DNA of 64,000 bases from Ktedonospora formicarum (GTDB taxonomy: Bacteria; Chloroflexota; Ktedonobacteria; Ktedonobacterales; Ktedonobacteraceae): assembly GCF_016587355.1 (NCBI RefSeq), contig NZ_BNJF01000006.1, positions 332,071 to 396,070 of the forward strand. The letters run 5' to 3'. Below the pieces are notes generated by a model. The model had not been told where the DNA came from. It ran no database searches and worked only from the letters and a program-made list of their open reading frames with translations. Position numbers and translations under genes: made by a program. Below, in pieces: positions 43,350 through 52,724 of the stretch. Each line of letters opens with the position of its first letter. Position 1 is the first letter of the stretch.

Positions 43350-44477
43350 TCATGCACGCAGCGGTGCATCAGTTCCCGTCTGCCCGACGGTACTGAGCGC
43401 TTTTTGCAAGATGTTGATGGCAGCATTGTGATCCCTGTCGAGCACCATGCCGCAACTGGTGCAGATGTGGGTACGCACGCTCAATGTTTTCTTTACCCGT
43501 GTGCCGCACGCTGAACAGTCTTGACTTGTGAAGTGGGGTGAGACGGCAATCACTGGAACGTGATGCAAGGCAGCGTAGTAGCGTACCCACAAGAGAAACC
43601 GTCCCCACCCTGCATCGTGGAGACTCTTGGCAAGGCGCCTATTGCGTACCATGTTGCGGATCTGCACGTCTTCAAAGGCGATCAGGTCGTGAGACCTGAC
43701 GAGCGCGTTTGCCTGCTTGCGGGCAAAATCTTCGCGCTGCCTTTGCACTTTCAAATGCGCTCTGGCGACGGCTTGACGGGCTTTCTGGCGATTCTTACTC
43801 TTCTTCTGCTTCTTGCAGAGACGGCGTTGCAACCGTTTGAGACGTTTCTCAGCTTTGCGATACTGGCGGGGATTCTCGACGGTTGCTCCTTCAGAGTCCG
43901 TAGAGAATGCCTTGAGCCCTACATCAATGCCAATCTGTTTGCCAGTGGGGGCATGCTCTATGTGCCTCTCTGCGTGTACGGCAAACTGCACATAGTAGCC
44001 ATCGGCGCGTCTGATGAGACGGACGCGTTTGATCTGCTTCACAGGAAAGGTTTCAATCTCACGTGTTCCCACAAGACGAAGGCGACCAATGCCACATCCA
44101 TCGGTGAAGGTGATGTGTCTGCCATCGGGTTCAAGCTTCCATCCTGTGGTCTTATACTCCATGCTTCGGTTGTCATGTTGAAAGCGCGGGAACCCTTTCT
44201 TCCCTGGTTTCTTCTGTGTGCAGTTCTCATAAAAGCGAGCAATAGCGAACCATGCGCGATCAGCACTGGCTTGGCGTGCTTGGGAATTGAGACGAGCAGC
44301 AAAGGAGAACTCTTTGGCAAGGATGGCGCAATAGCACTGCAAGTCATGCTTCGTGGCGCGATGATCCATCCACAGACGAAGACACTTGTTGCGAATGAAC
44401 TGCACAACGCGAATCGCCTCCTCAATGGCGGTGAATTGTGCCTGCTTCCCATCGAGTTTGTATTCATAGATCAGCAT
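43350..44477 (-). CDS. tnpB: TnpB RNA-guided nuclease (intact)
   Basis: 375 residues. RuvC residues are Asp185 (QIGIDVGLKAF), Glu269 (LIAFEDVQIRNM) and the Asp of LDRDHNAAINIL near 349; zinc knuckles are CSACG (321-324) and CTSCG (339-342). The basic helix ENPRQYRKAEKRLKRLQRRL is typical. All catalytic residues are kept, in contrast to the four decayed TnpB copies in the window. The protein should cut DNA matching its guide next to a short motif. Confidence 0.92.
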   Translation of the reverse strand: MLIYEYKLDGKQAQFTAIEEAIRVVQFIRNKCLRLWMDHRATKHDLQCYCAILAKEFSFAARLNSQARQASADRAWFAIARFYENCTQKKPGKKGFPRFQHDNRSMEYKTTGWKLEPDGRHITFTDGCGIGRLRLVGTREIETFPVKQIKRVRLIRRADGYYVQFAVHAERHIEHAPTGKQIGIDVGLKAFSTDSEGATVENPRQYRKAEKRLKRLQRRLCKKQKKSKNRQKARQAVARAHLKVQRQREDFARKQANALVRSHDLIAFEDVQIRNMVRNRRLAKSLHDAGWGRFLLWVRYYAALHHVPVIAVSPHFTSQDCSACGTRVKKTLSVRTHICTSCGMVLDRDHNAAINILQKALSTVGQTGTDAPLRA

Positions 44478-44758
44478 AGCGCCCTTGCTCCTCTTTCTCT
44501 TCTCTGGTTCCCTTCTTTTTCAGCAGACAGAAGCTGGAAACACACAGACACAAGGGCGGCGATTCATCCCTGCCATCAATGAGCAGGGCTTTCTCGCTTG
44601 GCGTTCTGTAAAGAGGGAGAAAAACGCTGGCGAACGATGCTATGAGCATACTTTTTTTCTTGTGCCAATGCTTTCAGCAACGTATACTGAGAGAAATTCG
44701 CTTGCCGCTATGCGATCCGAAGCCGCAAGAGATGAACGTAGAAAGGAATTTTTCATCC

Positions 44759-45586
44759 ATGGAATGCATCGTTCGCGATAGCCCTCTCTTCTATGAATCC
44801 TATGGAACAGGGACTCCTATCATTTTACTCCATGGTTTTTCTTGTGATCACCGTCAGATGGAAGGCTGCATGGAACCTCTTTTCGAGAAACTTCATGGAT
44901 GGCAACGCATCTACCTTGACCTGCCAGGTATGGGACAAACGCCCGGCAAAGAGGCGATCAAAAGTAGTGATGACATGCTCGATGTCGTCATCGATTTTAT
45001 CGATACAGTTCTTCCTGAACAACGTTTTCTTCTTGTCGGATATTCGTATGGAGGATATCTTGCCCGTGGAGTCCTGCTCCGCAAGTTTGACTTCATTGAA
45101 GGGATGGCTCTCATTTGTCCGGGGATTATTGCCGACCGCTCCCGACGAACTGTTCCCTCACGGACAGTCATTGTCAAAAATCCCCAGTTATTGTCAACGC
45201 TCACCCCAGCCGACGCGGAAGAATTTGACTCGGTATCCGTCGTGCAGGATGACTCCACTTGGCAACGCTTTCAAGACGAGGTGCTCAGCGGGGCAAGCAT
45301 TGCTGATCAGCCGTTTCTTATGAAGATCAGGCAACGCGTTGACTATTCGTTCAATGTTGACACATTACCACAGCCTTTCACTAAACCTTCCGTGCTGCTC
45401 TTAGGGCGGCAGGATGCCTCGGTAGGATACCAGGATGCGTGGCGCATTCTGGAAAACTATCCTCGCGCAACGTTCGCTGTTCTGGACCGCGCCGGCCATA
45501 ATTTGCCGATTGAGCAACCTCCGCTTTTCAATGCCTTGGTAGGCGAATGGCTGGATCGAGTACAGGAATCTATGCAGTTGCACTAA
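44759..45586 (+). CDS. Alpha/beta-fold hydrolase
   Basis: 275 residues from ATG 44759 (AAAGGA about 10 bp upstream; ATG 44732 is an alternative). Oxyanion-hole HGFS, nucleophile Ser in LVGYSYGGYLA, acid in LLGRQDASVG and catalytic His in DRAGHNLPIEQP. This is a standard soluble hydrolase/esterase; substrate unknown. The IS630 copy sits right behind it. An upstream frame extends to 44642 without a binding site. Confidence 0.88.
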   Translation: MECIVRDSPLFYESYGTGTPIILLHGFSCDHRQMEGCMEPLFEKLHGWQRIYLDLPGMGQTPGKEAIKSSDDMLDVVIDFIDTVLPEQRFLLVGYSYGGYLARGVLLRKFDFIEGMALICPGIIADRSRRTVPSRTVIVKNPQLLSTLTPADAEEFDSVSVVQDDSTWQRFQDEVLSGASIADQPFLMKIRQRVDYSFNVDTLPQPFTKPSVLLLGRQDASVGYQDAWRILENYPRATFAVLDRAGHNLPIEQPPLFNALVGEWLDRVQESMQLH

Positions 45587-45601
45587 GTTCTAGGCCATCT
45601 A

Positions 45602-46729
45602 AGTACAATCAAGCAATGTTTTGTGAAATGAGGTAAACTGTCAGAAAAAATGGAGGGATCCATGCGAGCGCCCCTGGAGATACCGTCCCTGACAACAGAA
45701 GAGTTGGAAGCGTTAGAGAAACTGTACCGAACGACAAAAGACCCGCGACTGCGTACCCGGGCTCAAATCATCTTGCTCGCCGGAGAACAGCAACTGAGAG
45801 TGTCGGTCATTGCTCCCATTGTGCGGGAAGCGACCCAAACGGTCCGCAACTGGCTCAAACGTTGGATGGCGGAAGGAATTGAAGGGTTGAAAGATCGACC
45901 AATGCCTGGTCCTCCGCCAAAGATCACGCAAGCGTACAAAGAGCAGGTCTTGGCAGCAGTCCGGCGTCGGCCCCGCAGCTTAGATCAGCCATATTCGATG
46001 TGGACATTGCAACGGCTCGCCGATTACATGGCAGAACAAACAGGCATTCGAGCGTCCATCGAAACCGTGCGTCAGGTGCTCAAAGCCGGAGAGGTCGTGC
46101 TCTCGCGTCCTCAACACAAAGTAAGTAGCCCTGATCCAGAGTATCTGGAAAAAAAAAGACGATCGAAGAGGCGCGTGACGGTCTAAAAGAGGGAGACGTC
46201 TTTTATTATGCCGACGAGTTCAATCTCAGTTGGTTTCCAACGTTGCGTGCGATGTGGAGCCGAAAAGGACGGCAGGTCATGATCCCAACGCCCAAGCAGC
46301 CGGACAAGTATTATGGCATTGGAGCTGTGAACTATCATACGGGTGAAACGGTGGTCCAGTTTCAGCGTCGCAAGCGCCGAAAGGAGATTGCTCAGTTGCT
46401 GGAAGTCCTGGTTGAGAAGCATCCAACTGGAACCATGTATGTCGCCTGGGATAATGCTGGTACGCATGAGGATGATGAAGTGGAAGAAGTTGTGCGAGCG
46501 GCAGCTGGACGGCTCATCTTGCTCTATCTGCCAACCTATAGCCCCTGGCTCAATCCTATTGAAATGCTCTGGCGGCATTTTCGTCGCGAAGTTACCCATT
46601 GTGAATTGTTTGAGACCAAGCAGGCACTGCTGACGGCGGCCCAAGATTGCTTCGACCGCTTTAACCAGTGCCCGGAAAAAATGCTGTCAGTGATTGGTTC
46701 CAATGCCCAAAAAGTTAGTTGAGTGTACT
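45602..46729 (+). mobile_element. IS630-family insertion sequence, complete
   Basis: 1128 bp bounded by TA dinucleotides (45600-45601 and 46730-46731), as expected for IS630/Tc1 target duplication. The terminal inverted repeats begin AGTACAATCAA at the left and AGTACACTCAA at the right, so about 12-15 bp match. It carries one transposase in two frames. Confidence 0.85.
45662..46722 (+). CDS. IS630 transposase, two frames joined by -1 slippage
   Basis: Frame 1 (ATG 45662, GGAGG upstream) gives the helix-turn-helix part and ends at TAA 46186. Frame 2 provides KTIEEARDGLKEGDVFYYAD onward with the DDE residues in YYADEFN, AWDNAGTHEDD and YSPWLNPIEMLW, ending at 46722. The two overlap at a run of nine A followed by G (46149-46158), containing A-AAA-AAG, a classical -1 slippery heptamer. 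This looks like programmed frameshifting, common in IS630, so the enzyme is likely active. Confidence 0.85.
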
Positions 46730-46925
46730 TAGAAGAGCAAGCAGCGTGGACATTTCCATCATCGCCGTACTCCTCATGAGATAGTTCGTCTTGTGTGTTT
46801 GTGCATCGGTCTGGTTCAATTCCTCTGCCGTGAACCCAGTCCTCACGCTGCTGCTCATGCCCAAGGAGATCGCATCACTGTGTATGATATAATCGCGCTA
46901 CTATCAGTTGGAAAGAGGAGGAAAA

Positions 46926-48008
46926 TTGGCAACACATTCATCCGATCTCCGGGACATGGCTTATGAGGCGCGCCTTGCTCGGTCTATGATCGTTTCCACT
47001 TCGTTGGCCCTCTTGAGCGATCGTCGGCTTTGTCTCCTCGTGGCATCAGCGCAGCGTATCGGGTCGGGTATCGGTGGAACATCGGTCTTGTTGGACATCG
47101 AGGGCACGCCTGTTTTTGCCAAGAGTATTCCCCTCACCGATCGGGAACGACTTCCGGAAAATAGCCTGTCCACAGCAAATCTGTTCCATCTTCCTCCGTT
47201 CTACCAGTACGGCGTAGGATCGACCGGATTTGGCGCGTGGCGGGAACTGGCCACACATGTAATGACGACCAACGAGGTGCTTGGAAGGCAATGCGAGTGC
47301 TTCCCGCTGCTGTATCACTGGCGCGTGATGCCAGGGCCATCTCCGACGCAAGCGCCAATGTCTGATGAGCAAGCAGAAATAGAGCGTATGGTTGCATATT
47401 GGGACGGTTCCCCAGCGGTGCGCGAGCGGCTTGAGGCGATTGCGCGAGCATCGGCCCAGGTCGTGCTGTTTCTCGAATACATCCCGCAGAACCTCCAGCA
47501 ATGGCTCACAGCACAGGTTGCTCTTGGTGGTGAGGCGATTGAGCGAGCCATCGCCAGCGTGGAGCGAGGCTTGCAAACGGGGATAGCGGTTATGAAGGCG
47601 ATGGGGTTGCTGCATTTTGACACACATTTCCACAATATTCTCACCGACGGTCGGCATCTCTATTTTGCCGACTTCGGCCTAGCCACATCCCCGCGCTTCG
47701 AACTTTCTGAGGTTGAGGTGGCCTTTCTCGGTCTCCACATGCGTCATGACGAGTGCTACACTCTCACACAACTGGTCAACTGGCTGGTCATGGTCTACAC
47801 GGATGCGCGTAGTGCCAGCGTCCGCAACGAATATATCCGCCGATATGCTGAGGGCGCCGATCCTATCAACATACCACCTTCAATTGCGGCGACCATCAAA
47901 CGCTACGCACCGATCGCAGCCATCATGAACGACGTGTATTGGAAATTGCACGGGGAAAGCCGAACGGTACCTTTCCCAGCCGATGAAATCCAACGTGTGC
48001 ATCCTTGA
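46926..48008 (+). CDS. Protein-kinase-like protein
   Basis: 360 residues from TTG 46926, chosen because AGAGGAGG stands 5 bp upstream. The protein keeps kinase landmarks: a glycine-rich loop (RIGSGIGGTSVLLD) and the lysine in VFAKSIP, the catalytic loop HFDTHFHNIL and DFG (FADFGLAT). The C-lobe is short. It may phosphorylate a protein or a small molecule such as an antibiotic, as APH-type kinases do; the HxDxxxxN spacing fits both. It stands alone, followed by a broken MFS exporter on the other strand. Confidence 0.7.
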   Translation: MATHSSDLRDMAYEARLARSMIVSTSLALLSDRRLCLLVASAQRIGSGIGGTSVLLDIEGTPVFAKSIPLTDRERLPENSLSTANLFHLPPFYQYGVGSTGFGAWRELATHVMTTNEVLGRQCECFPLLYHWRVMPGPSPTQAPMSDEQAEIERMVAYWDGSPAVRERLEAIARASAQVVLFLEYIPQNLQQWLTAQVALGGEAIERAIASVERGLQTGIAVMKAMGLLHFDTHFHNILTDGRHLYFADFGLATSPRFELSEVEVAFLGLHMRHDECYTLTQLVNWLVMVYTDARSASVRNEYIRRYAEGADPINIPPSIAATIKRYAPIAAIMNDVYWKLHGESRTVPFPADEIQRVHP

Positions 48009-48189
48009 TGGTGAAAGGGTGGTGGCAGGTCGCGCAATATGTCCCCGATTTCCTCCCATCTGAGTCGGAATGTCGAGGAGCGTCCGTGGAAACGTCCCTC
48101 ACCCCGCGCCGATTTTCTCAAGTTGGCTGGGGTGAGGGGATATCGTGGGTCTGGCGCTTTTGTGTTACAAGATCTCCTGCCAAGATGCT

Positions 48190-49550
48190 TCACTCTGTGC
48201 CTGGGTGGTGATCTGCCTTCCTGTGCCTCTGAGTACGCTCGTGAAGTGTTCTGAACTGGCAAGAGGCGTGCAGTCCTGCCACAAAGATGAGAACTCCAGC
48301 CCCGATATGAAGCAGGTTGATCGCGTTCAGTTCACCTGTGGGCAGATGGACGACGATCCCTTGCAGCAGCGTACTACCCACAAACCCGCTGAGGAACGTG
48401 GCGAGCAATGATGAGAGGGTCGTGACGGTTCCCAAGGTGGAGAAGACGCGGCCCACCATCTGCTCTGGCGTGGCAAAGAGGACCAGGGGTCCAACCAGCA
48501 CCTCTGCCTGCATCGTGGCAATACCAATGAGCGTGAAACCCACCAGGTCAATGATCGCCTGATTCGGGACGGTTGAGACAACGATCATCACCCCAGCGAA
48601 GAGAAGCGCGCGAGCATAGACGCTGGTTGCTCCAAATTTTCCCGCCGCACGATCAACGAGCAAGGTTCCCAGGATGCCCCAATGGCTGGTACAGCGCTGA
48701 AGAGGCCAAACAGGCTCACGGGCACATGAATATTCTGGGTGATGTAGAAGAAGGCCAGGACGCTCACAATGCCCCATCCAAAGGCAAACAGGCTCTCGGT
48801 AAGCAGAAGCGTGCGGAGCTGGAGCTGGCCCCCGATGAAGCGCAACCCCTCGCGCAGTTCCGTCAGGACGCGCCGCAGTGATGTGGGGTGGGCTGACGCG
48901 CGCCTTTCTGCCGCAGCAGAGACGCGCATGCGCCCGACCAACACCCAGGAACAGGCAAACGAGGCAGCATTCAAGGCAATCGCCCACCCGGCTCCCAATG
49001 AGACGTAGCAGATGCCGGCACAGGTAGACCCGATAGCCCAGCTGAACACGCCAGCCCCGACGGTCAGCGCCGAAGCGCGGGTCAGCCGCTCCTCTGGGAC
49101 CACCTCTTTGAGGATCGCCTTGGCTGCCGGAGTGAAGAACTGACTCAGACCACTAACGGCTGCCACCACAAGATACATGATGGTGAGCCTAAGAGCGAGT
49201 GGCAGCGGGAGCGGGAGACTTATCGGCAAAAGGGAGCACACCAGCACCGCCCGCAGTGCATCCATAATGCGCATCGTCCGTTGTTTGGGCCAGCGGTCCA
49301 CGAACACGCCAGCGAATGGGCCAATCAGGAGGGCCGGGAGTGCGGCTGCCAGCACCACGCCGCTGACAGCAAGGGGAGCCGCGCTCTGGTTCTCGAGCAG
49401 CGTCCCGACCCATAAGATGAGCATCATCGTGAACAGCACATCGCCAATCAGCGAGATCGTCCCACCAAGCCACAACAAGGTGTAGTTGCGATTGATGAGC
49501 AGTGCGCGCTTTGGGAAGGTGCGCAGGCGTTTGGAAAAGTGGGGAAACAT
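48190..49550 (-). pseudogene. MFS exporter, frameshifted, behind a conserved leader ORF
   Basis: From ATG 49550 (AAAGGA upstream) the frame encodes eight to nine membrane helices of an MFS_3/enterobactin-exporter-like transporter (LWLGGTISLIGDVLFTMMLI, GPFAGVFVDRWPKQRTMR, FTPAAKAILKEVVP). Near 48675 (FSAVPAIG) the frame shifts, and GTLLVDRAAGKFG with the last three helices continues in another frame to the stop at 48190. One base change separates the two parts, so the loss is recent or a sequencing error. The 5' leader is shared with the phosphotransferase at 9232. Confidence 0.8.
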
Positions 49551-49790
49551 AGAAATCCTTTCACACGCGACATCCGCGTTGAGATGCGAAATTGGTTCAA
49601 GCGTATCTCAAGAGGGGTGCGGTGCGAAAAAGAGGGGAGAGATCTCAATGGGGAGAGCTTGCCTCTCTGCTTACTCCTCGATTCGCGCCGCATGCGGCGC
49701 GAACACACCGGTAGAGTGAGCAAGGGTGTGTATAGAGTAGGTTAGGGAGAGGTGAAGTAGTTTCATCATGGCTGCATTACAATCCTTGTT
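49551..49790 (-). promoter_or_regulatory. Conserved leader/attenuator upstream of the MFS gene
   Basis: Minus-strand counterpart of 8985-9231: AAGGAT (49781-49786), ATGATGAAA, GGTGTGTTCGCGCCGCATGC, GAGGAGTAAG, AAGCTCTCCCC and CCTCTTTTT occur in the same order and at nearly the same spacing. In this copy the palindrome TTCGCGCCGCATGCGGCGCG is longer (22 bp in all). The unit lies 120 bp before the exporter start. Shared structure before two unrelated resistance-type genes suggests an antibiotic-sensing control region. Confidence 0.65.
49671..49769 (-). CDS. Conserved leader peptide (32 aa) of the MFS gene
   Basis: ATGATGAAA at 49769 to TAA at 49671. Start (MMK), the LAH-x2-GVFAPHAA-x2-EE end and the stop are the same as in the peptide at 9004-9105, while the middle differs. 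Third-position changes and one codon less in this copy indicate selection on the peptide in addition to RNA structure. Confidence 0.7.
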   Translation of the reverse strand: MMKLLHLSLTYSIHTLAHSTGVFAPHAARIEE

Positions 49791-50037
49791 GTTAGCTATT
49801 TGAAACGATGCTTGGAGCTTAACACAGGAGTTTCCCATCTGTCAAATGTCATTGCCCACATTGAAAACCTGCTTGCGCCGCAAAAGTGCTTGCACACAGG
49901 AGTCCCTTCAACAAGCGATTGCTGAAGCCAAAGAGACCATTACTTACTGCCCAGGATGCTTGTGGCTGGTTCACTCACTGTAGCTATCTCGATCGTCCTG
50001 GGGAACCCACTTTTCCTGAACCACAACACTTTGAATC
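49791..50037. other. Intergenic, possible relic
   Basis: No gene supported. A stretch that could read CTQESLQQAIAEAKETITYC near 49885-49950 hints at a transposase relic, but I cannot name the family. Confidence 0.3.
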
Positions 50038-50259
50038 TCAAGCCTTCTGAATCCACAGGCACGGACAGAAGAAGAGGCTTTGAGAACGACGCTTCTTGCG
50101 CGCCTGATGTCCACAACGCGAGCAGGTCTGGCAGGTGTGGCAAGGGTCTACCTTCACCACACTGATGCCCTTCACCTTCCTAATTCTTCTGGCGTGAGTA
50201 ACCCGCCCTCTCAACCTTGACGGCCTATCCCTGGGGATTATACACTGAAGCTGTGCCAT
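50038..50259 (-). pseudogene. TnpB C-terminal relic
   Basis: The minus frame keeps VVKVDPCHTCQTCSRCGHQA and RKKRRSQSLFFCPC, the zinc-ribbon end of a TnpB (compare the copy at 58647-59580, VARVDPRHTSQTCSRCGHQA). The upstream catalytic part and the last Asp motif are gone. Confidence 0.7.
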
Positions 50260-50302
50260 TTATTAATGTATTTGACCTGACTTATTTATGGAAGGACCTG
50301 CT

Positions 50303-51592
50303 GTGCAATCCCCTTTAAATCGTTGCATAAACTACTTTAAAAATCTTCAATTCTCGCGCCCTTTCTGGTTTCTGGTCGCTGGCTCCTTTATTAATCGTGC
50401 GGGAAATTTTGTTATGCCCTTCTTCGCGCTCTATCTGACCTCCGCGCGTCACTTCTCGATAAGCGAAGCGACGCTGGTGGTCTCGTTGATGGGCCTGGGT
50501 TCGCTGGCGGCAGGGGTGTGTGGAGGCATGATGGCTGATACCCTGGGCCGCCGTATGACCATGCTCATCAGCCTCTTTGCGTCCGCTGGCCTGATGCTGG
50601 CCCTGAGTTTCGCTACAAACCTGCCCCTGATTATTGCTTTCGCCATCTTCTACGAATTGTTTAGCGACCTGGCGCGACCCGCGACCTCGGCGGCGATCGC
50701 GGATATGACGCCGCGCGAAAAGCTGACGCAGGCCTATAGCTTGCGCTACTGGGCGAACAACATCGGGTCGGCTGTTGGTCCTGTTATCGCTGGTCTGCTG
50801 GCTCCTATCTCCTATTTTCTTCTTTTCCTGGGGGATGCGGTGACGACGCTCTGTTTCAGTATCATGATCTGGTTCGGCTTGCCGGAGACGCGCCTTCCAC
50901 GTAAAGCGAAAGTCGGGGACGATCCAGAGGAACCTGAGCGCCTGCGCCACGCCCTGTCCGATCTCTGGCTCTGGGGATATGCCTTGCTGGGATTGCTCTT
51001 CGATGCGGTCTACTTCCAGCATGCCACCGCTATGCCGCTTGACATGCAGGCTCATGGGCTTAATCCCCTGGCTTATGGTACGGTAATGGCGCTCAATGCG
51101 GTGCTGGTGGTCGTGGTGAGCCTGCCCCTCACGGCCTTCTTCAATCGGCGCTCGCCCAATACCTCTATCGCCGTTGCCGCGCTCTGCCTGGGGCTTGGCA
51201 TGAGCGTCTTTAGCTGGTGGCATTCCTATCTCGGTTATCTCATTGGCGTCCTGATCTGGACCCTCGGCGAAATCCTCTTCTACCCCGTCTCCAATGCCCT
51301 GATCGCGGAAATCGCGCCAAAGCACCTGCGTGGCACCTACCAGGGCATCTACCAAACGGTACGAGCCACGGCGCTTGTCATCGGGCCTGTGCTGGGTGGC
51401 TACGCGCTGCAACACCTGGGTTCGGTCATCTTCTGGCAGTGCTGCTTTGCCATCGGCCTCTTTGTCGCAGTAGGCTACTTCATCATGGGATTTGCGCGCC
51501 GTACACACAAGGCACACCTGGCCCTGAGCGCGCAACCGCTCCTCCCGGTAGAAGGACCCCTGGAAGAGGTGAGTGGCGGGCGGATGGATTAG
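50303..51592 (+). CDS. MFS drug exporter-like transporter
   Basis: 429 residues from GTG 50303, preferred to ATG 50288 because GGAAGGA stands 6 bp before it. Twelve membrane helices; motif A is GGMMADTLGRRMTMLISLFA, and GPVIAGLL and AEIAPKHLRGTYQGIYQTVR are typical of the MdtH/YfmO-type drug:H+ antiporters. Substrate unknown. It has its own terminator (51665) and no partner gene. It does not carry the conserved leader seen before the other exporter. Confidence 0.88.
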   Translation: MQSPLNRCINYFKNLQFSRPFWFLVAGSFINRAGNFVMPFFALYLTSARHFSISEATLVVSLMGLGSLAAGVCGGMMADTLGRRMTMLISLFASAGLMLALSFATNLPLIIAFAIFYELFSDLARPATSAAIADMTPREKLTQAYSLRYWANNIGSAVGPVIAGLLAPISYFLLFLGDAVTTLCFSIMIWFGLPETRLPRKAKVGDDPEEPERLRHALSDLWLWGYALLGLLFDAVYFQHATAMPLDMQAHGLNPLAYGTVMALNAVLVVVVSLPLTAFFNRRSPNTSIAVAALCLGLGMSVFSWWHSYLGYLIGVLIWTLGEILFYPVSNALIAEIAPKHLRGTYQGIYQTVRATALVIGPVLGGYALQHLGSVIFWQCCFAIGLFVAVGYFIMGFARRTHKAHLALSAQPLLPVEGPLEEVSGGRMD

Positions 51593-51961
51593 CCGTAGTA
51601 GAGGAAAAAGTTCAGGAATATTTCCCAATCCGCTAGCATCATCGCCGCTAATGAAGCAACATATGAAGGCAGGTATCTCTAAAGATATCTGCCCTTCCTC
51701 TTTTTTTGCATCTCCCCTCTAAAGCACTATCCCTCTTGCGCAGAGAGGCTGGCGGCAGGTCTGACGATTGCAGCCTAAACTGGAGTTGGCGAACGAGTGA
51801 TTGTTAGATAAACGTGATGCGCATCGCAAATAAAAGGTGGTGCTTCGGTCCTCCGTGAGTTACTTTTCCGCTTTCCCATGATCATCAATGATAGCTTGTA
51901 GCATTACAAAAGGCCTGAGACTCACCTAGAGGAGGGCTCAGGCGTGTTTGCCAAATTCTGC
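51593..51961. other. Intergenic between exporter and TetR gene
   Basis: Contains the terminator at 51665-51707; the remainder shows no gene or strong signal. Confidence 0.5.
51665..51707 (+). terminator. Rho-independent terminator of the exporter gene
   Basis: GAAGGCAGGTATCT pairs with AGATATCTGCCCTTC (two small irregularities), followed by CCTC and seven T. Confidence 0.8.
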
Positions 51962-52543
51962 TCACTTTTCCTTGAGCATGGCCCACACGCCTGGCAGCGC
52001 CAGTTGTTGGAAAATGCTTTCCATCTGTTCTGGTGGGTAGGGCATAGAAGCCTCGATCCACCATTTGAGCAAGGTGAGCAAGGACCCGGCTAGGTACTCA
52101 GAGACCACTGGCAGAGGGATCGGCGGCGAACGTCTTTCTGCATAGAGGGTGGAGAGGGCCGATTCAATCGCTCGGCAGAGTGCTGCCTGCAAGGATTCCC
52201 ACAAGGGCTCGCCCGCACGGCTTCGCATCAGTGCCAGAAACTGTCGATTCTGAGAGTGGTATACATGCTCAAACAGCTCCAGGCTGGGCACGACCCGTTG
52301 CCTTGCTGTTGCATGGGTAATCGGGTGAGTGAGCCGCTCCAGCTCCTGTTCTATGATAGTGTTGAGAACATCCTCTTTATCGAAATAATGGGCATAGAAG
52401 GTGGTACGACCAATGTCTGCCCGATCCAAAATATCCTGCACCAGAATCTCATCGTAGGGTTTTTCAACCATGAGTTCTGCAAAGGCAGAACTCACCAGGC
52501 GATACGTGCGTTGGGAACGACGATCGGCTTTCTGCTGTTTCAC
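51962..52543 (-). CDS. TetR-family regulator
   Basis: 193 residues from GTG 52543, because AAAGAGGTG then fits as binding site; GTG 52552 lies inside it. The N-terminal helix-turn-helix (VQDILDRADIGRTTFYAHYF) is that of TetR repressors; the C-terminal ligand domain is of the TetR_C_33-like kind, with WIEASMPYPPEQM near the end. It is divergent from the methyltransferase gene across 180 bp that hold an inverted repeat, so it probably represses both. Confidence 0.9.
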   Translation of the reverse strand: MKQQKADRRSQRTYRLVSSAFAELMVEKPYDEILVQDILDRADIGRTTFYAHYFDKEDVLNTIIEQELERLTHPITHATARQRVVPSLELFEHVYHSQNRQFLALMRSRAGEPLWESLQAALCRAIESALSTLYAERRSPPIPLPVVSEYLAGSLLTLLKWWIEASMPYPPEQMESIFQQLALPGVWAMLKEK

Positions 52544-52651
52544 GGATGTCACCTCTTTCCTTGACGAACAATCATGGCTGGCTGTTCGGTAGAGAACGGT
52601 TTCCCTCCTTTGTACTTGCTGGGGAGAACCCTACCTTGTAATCTCTCTAGA

Positions 52652-52683
52652 GAATAGCATATTTGGTAGCAAACATGCTGTTC
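52652..52683. promoter_or_regulatory. Candidate TetR operator
   Basis: GAATAGCAT and ATGCTGTTC (8 of 9 pairs) are separated by 14 bp in the divergent promoter region. Size and place fit a TetR-type operator. Confidence 0.5.
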
Positions 52684-52724
52684 CTCAAATTTGAACAGAG
52701 AAGTAGAAAGAAGAAAAATAGAAC

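Larger units (their letters stand above)
43246..44490 (-). mobile_element. Solo TnpB element (IS605 type, no tnpA)
   Basis: An intact tnpB with a 3' tail (43246-43349) that contains GGAAGAATCCCCTGTGCTTG and ends in a CCCCTGGCTCAAGCACAGGGG-like hairpin, as in omegaRNA scaffolds. No transposase of the Y1 type is nearby, so movement would need TnpA in trans. It sits right upstream of the interrupted gene 42558-43205. Outer limits are approximate. Confidence 0.7.

Noticed and set aside
50315..51628. 437-residue frame antisense to the MFS exporter
   Set aside because: It is the shadow of a GC-rich membrane protein gene. The plus frame has twelve helices and family motifs; the antisense product is only a mass of charged residues.
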